This document shows, piece by piece, positions 5,338-5,659 of a DNA stretch of 5,659 bases. The stretch comes from an uncultured Bacillota bacterium. GTDB lineage: Bacteria > Bacillota_I > Bacilli_A > RF39 > UBA660. The DNA is taken from positions 1 through 5,659 of the forward strand of contig CAMOVA010000041.1 in NCBI GenBank assembly GCA_946626905.1, given 5' to 3'. The number at the start of each line of letters is the position of its first letter. Within the stretch, counting starts at the first letter, position 1. A program made the translations under genes and the position numbers. Below the pieces are notes generated by a model, which saw only the letters and a program-made list of their open reading frames with translations, did no database searches and was not told the origin of the DNA.

Positions 5338-5596
5338 ATTTTGCCTCTACAATAAGTTTAATAGCTGTTCTTTCTTCACCATCTATTACAATATCTGTAA
5401 AAGCTGGAATACAAACTAAATTTTTACCAGTTGGAGCTACAAATCCCCTAGCAATTGCTACACCTTTTACTGCTTGATTAAGCGCTCCTGCTCCTATTGC
5501 TTGTATTTCAATAGTATCTTTTTCTTTAAATAAATTAGCTAATGCTCCAGCTACTGAATTAGGATTTGATTTAGCTCCTACTTTAAGTGTTTCCAT
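5336..5596 (-). CDS. spoVS: Stage V sporulation protein S (SpoVS)
   Basis: This 86-residue protein has the exact length of Bacillus SpoVS and keeps nearly all its signature blocks: NPNSVAGALA near 11-20, IQAIGAGALNQAVK at 31-44, IARGFVAP at 48-55, IPAFTDI at 63-69 and IDGEERTAIKLIVE at 71-84. SpoVS is a small Alba-like protein, probably nucleic-acid binding, required for proper septation and coat/core development during Bacillus sporulation. It also occurs in non-sporulating bacteria, so its presence alone does not prove sporulation here. A GAGAGGG ribosome-binding site precedes the ATG by 8 nt. It is a single-gene unit on the minus strand, convergent with the microprotein gene and sharing its terminator. 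Its usual Bacillus neighbours rny and ymdB, if present, would be beyond the right edge. Confidence 0.97.
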   Translation of the reverse strand: METLKVGAKSNPNSVAGALANLFKEKDTIEIQAIGAGALNQAVKGVAIARGFVAPTGKNLVCIPAFTDIVIDGEERTAIKLIVEAK

Positions 5597-5640
5597 ATTT
5601 AAAACCCTCTCTTTCTATATTTAATTATATGAAACACTTA
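5584..5640. repeat. Inverted repeat bracketing the spoVS start and -10
   Basis: TAAGTGTTTC (5584-5593) and its exact complement (5631-5640) form a 10-bp inverted repeat with 37 bp between the arms. One arm covers codons 2-5 of spoVS and the other lies just upstream of the -10. Beyond a one-base bulge, four more A/T pairs extend the stem across the start codon. It may be chance in AT-rich DNA. Confidence 0.4.
5624..5629 (-). promoter_or_regulatory. Probable spoVS -10 element
   Basis: TATAAT on the minus strand lies 27 bp before the spoVS ATG, with the predicted start near 5617 and a leader of about 21 nt. No convincing vegetative -35 is seen at 16-18 bp. I also see no clear SigH-type promoter, the class used by spoVS in Bacillus subtilis. 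Confidence 0.45.
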
Positions 5641-5659
5641 TATTAATAGAACAAAAAAA

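Overview
This window comes from a very AT-rich, low-GC Gram-positive-type bacterium. TGA is a stop codon (radC and mreC end in TGA) and tryptophan is TGG, so it uses the standard bacterial code and not the Mycoplasma code. The gene set is a type 2 peptide deformylase, the archaeal/eukaryotic-type prolyl-tRNA synthetase, SpoVS, and a SPOR protein-radC-mreC-mreD cluster that echoes the Bacillus spoIIB-maf-radC-mreBCD locus. I infer a small-genome member of Bacilli near the Mollicutes, such as one of the uncultured gut lineages. The exact taxon cannot be fixed from sequence alone.

Layout. Positions 1-2286 (minus strand) hold a tightly packed operon read right to left: a SPOR-domain membrane protein, radC, mreC, and the N-terminal part of mreD, which runs off the left edge. 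Genes overlap or lie 8 nt apart. Positions 2343-3764 (minus) hold proS, with its own promoter and no clear terminator before the operon. Positions 3836-4498 (minus) hold an unrecognised 220-residue protein ending in a strong terminator. A 118-bp divergent promoter region separates it from def on the plus strand (4617-5168). After the def terminator comes a 32-codon membrane microprotein gene (5216-5314, plus), which converges on spoVS (5336-5596, minus) across a shared bidirectional terminator. No gene-free stretch exceeds about 120 bp.

How the parts relate. The mreCD operon serves rod-shape and cell-wall elongation, and its first gene probably binds septal peptidoglycan. proS and def are housekeeping genes for translation and N-terminal protein processing. 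spoVS is a sporulation or developmental regulator family member.

The most distinctive signal is in the expression elements. Three genes share a composite start module, TATAAT-N6-GGTGAT-N3-ATG, which would place the transcription start on the first G of the Shine-Dalgarno sequence. Three promoters share the extended -10 element TATGATANAAT. All intrinsic terminators overlap the stop codons of the genes they serve. Together these suggest a genome with extremely compact mRNA ends. I see no mobile element, CRISPR array, rRNA, tRNA or riboswitch.
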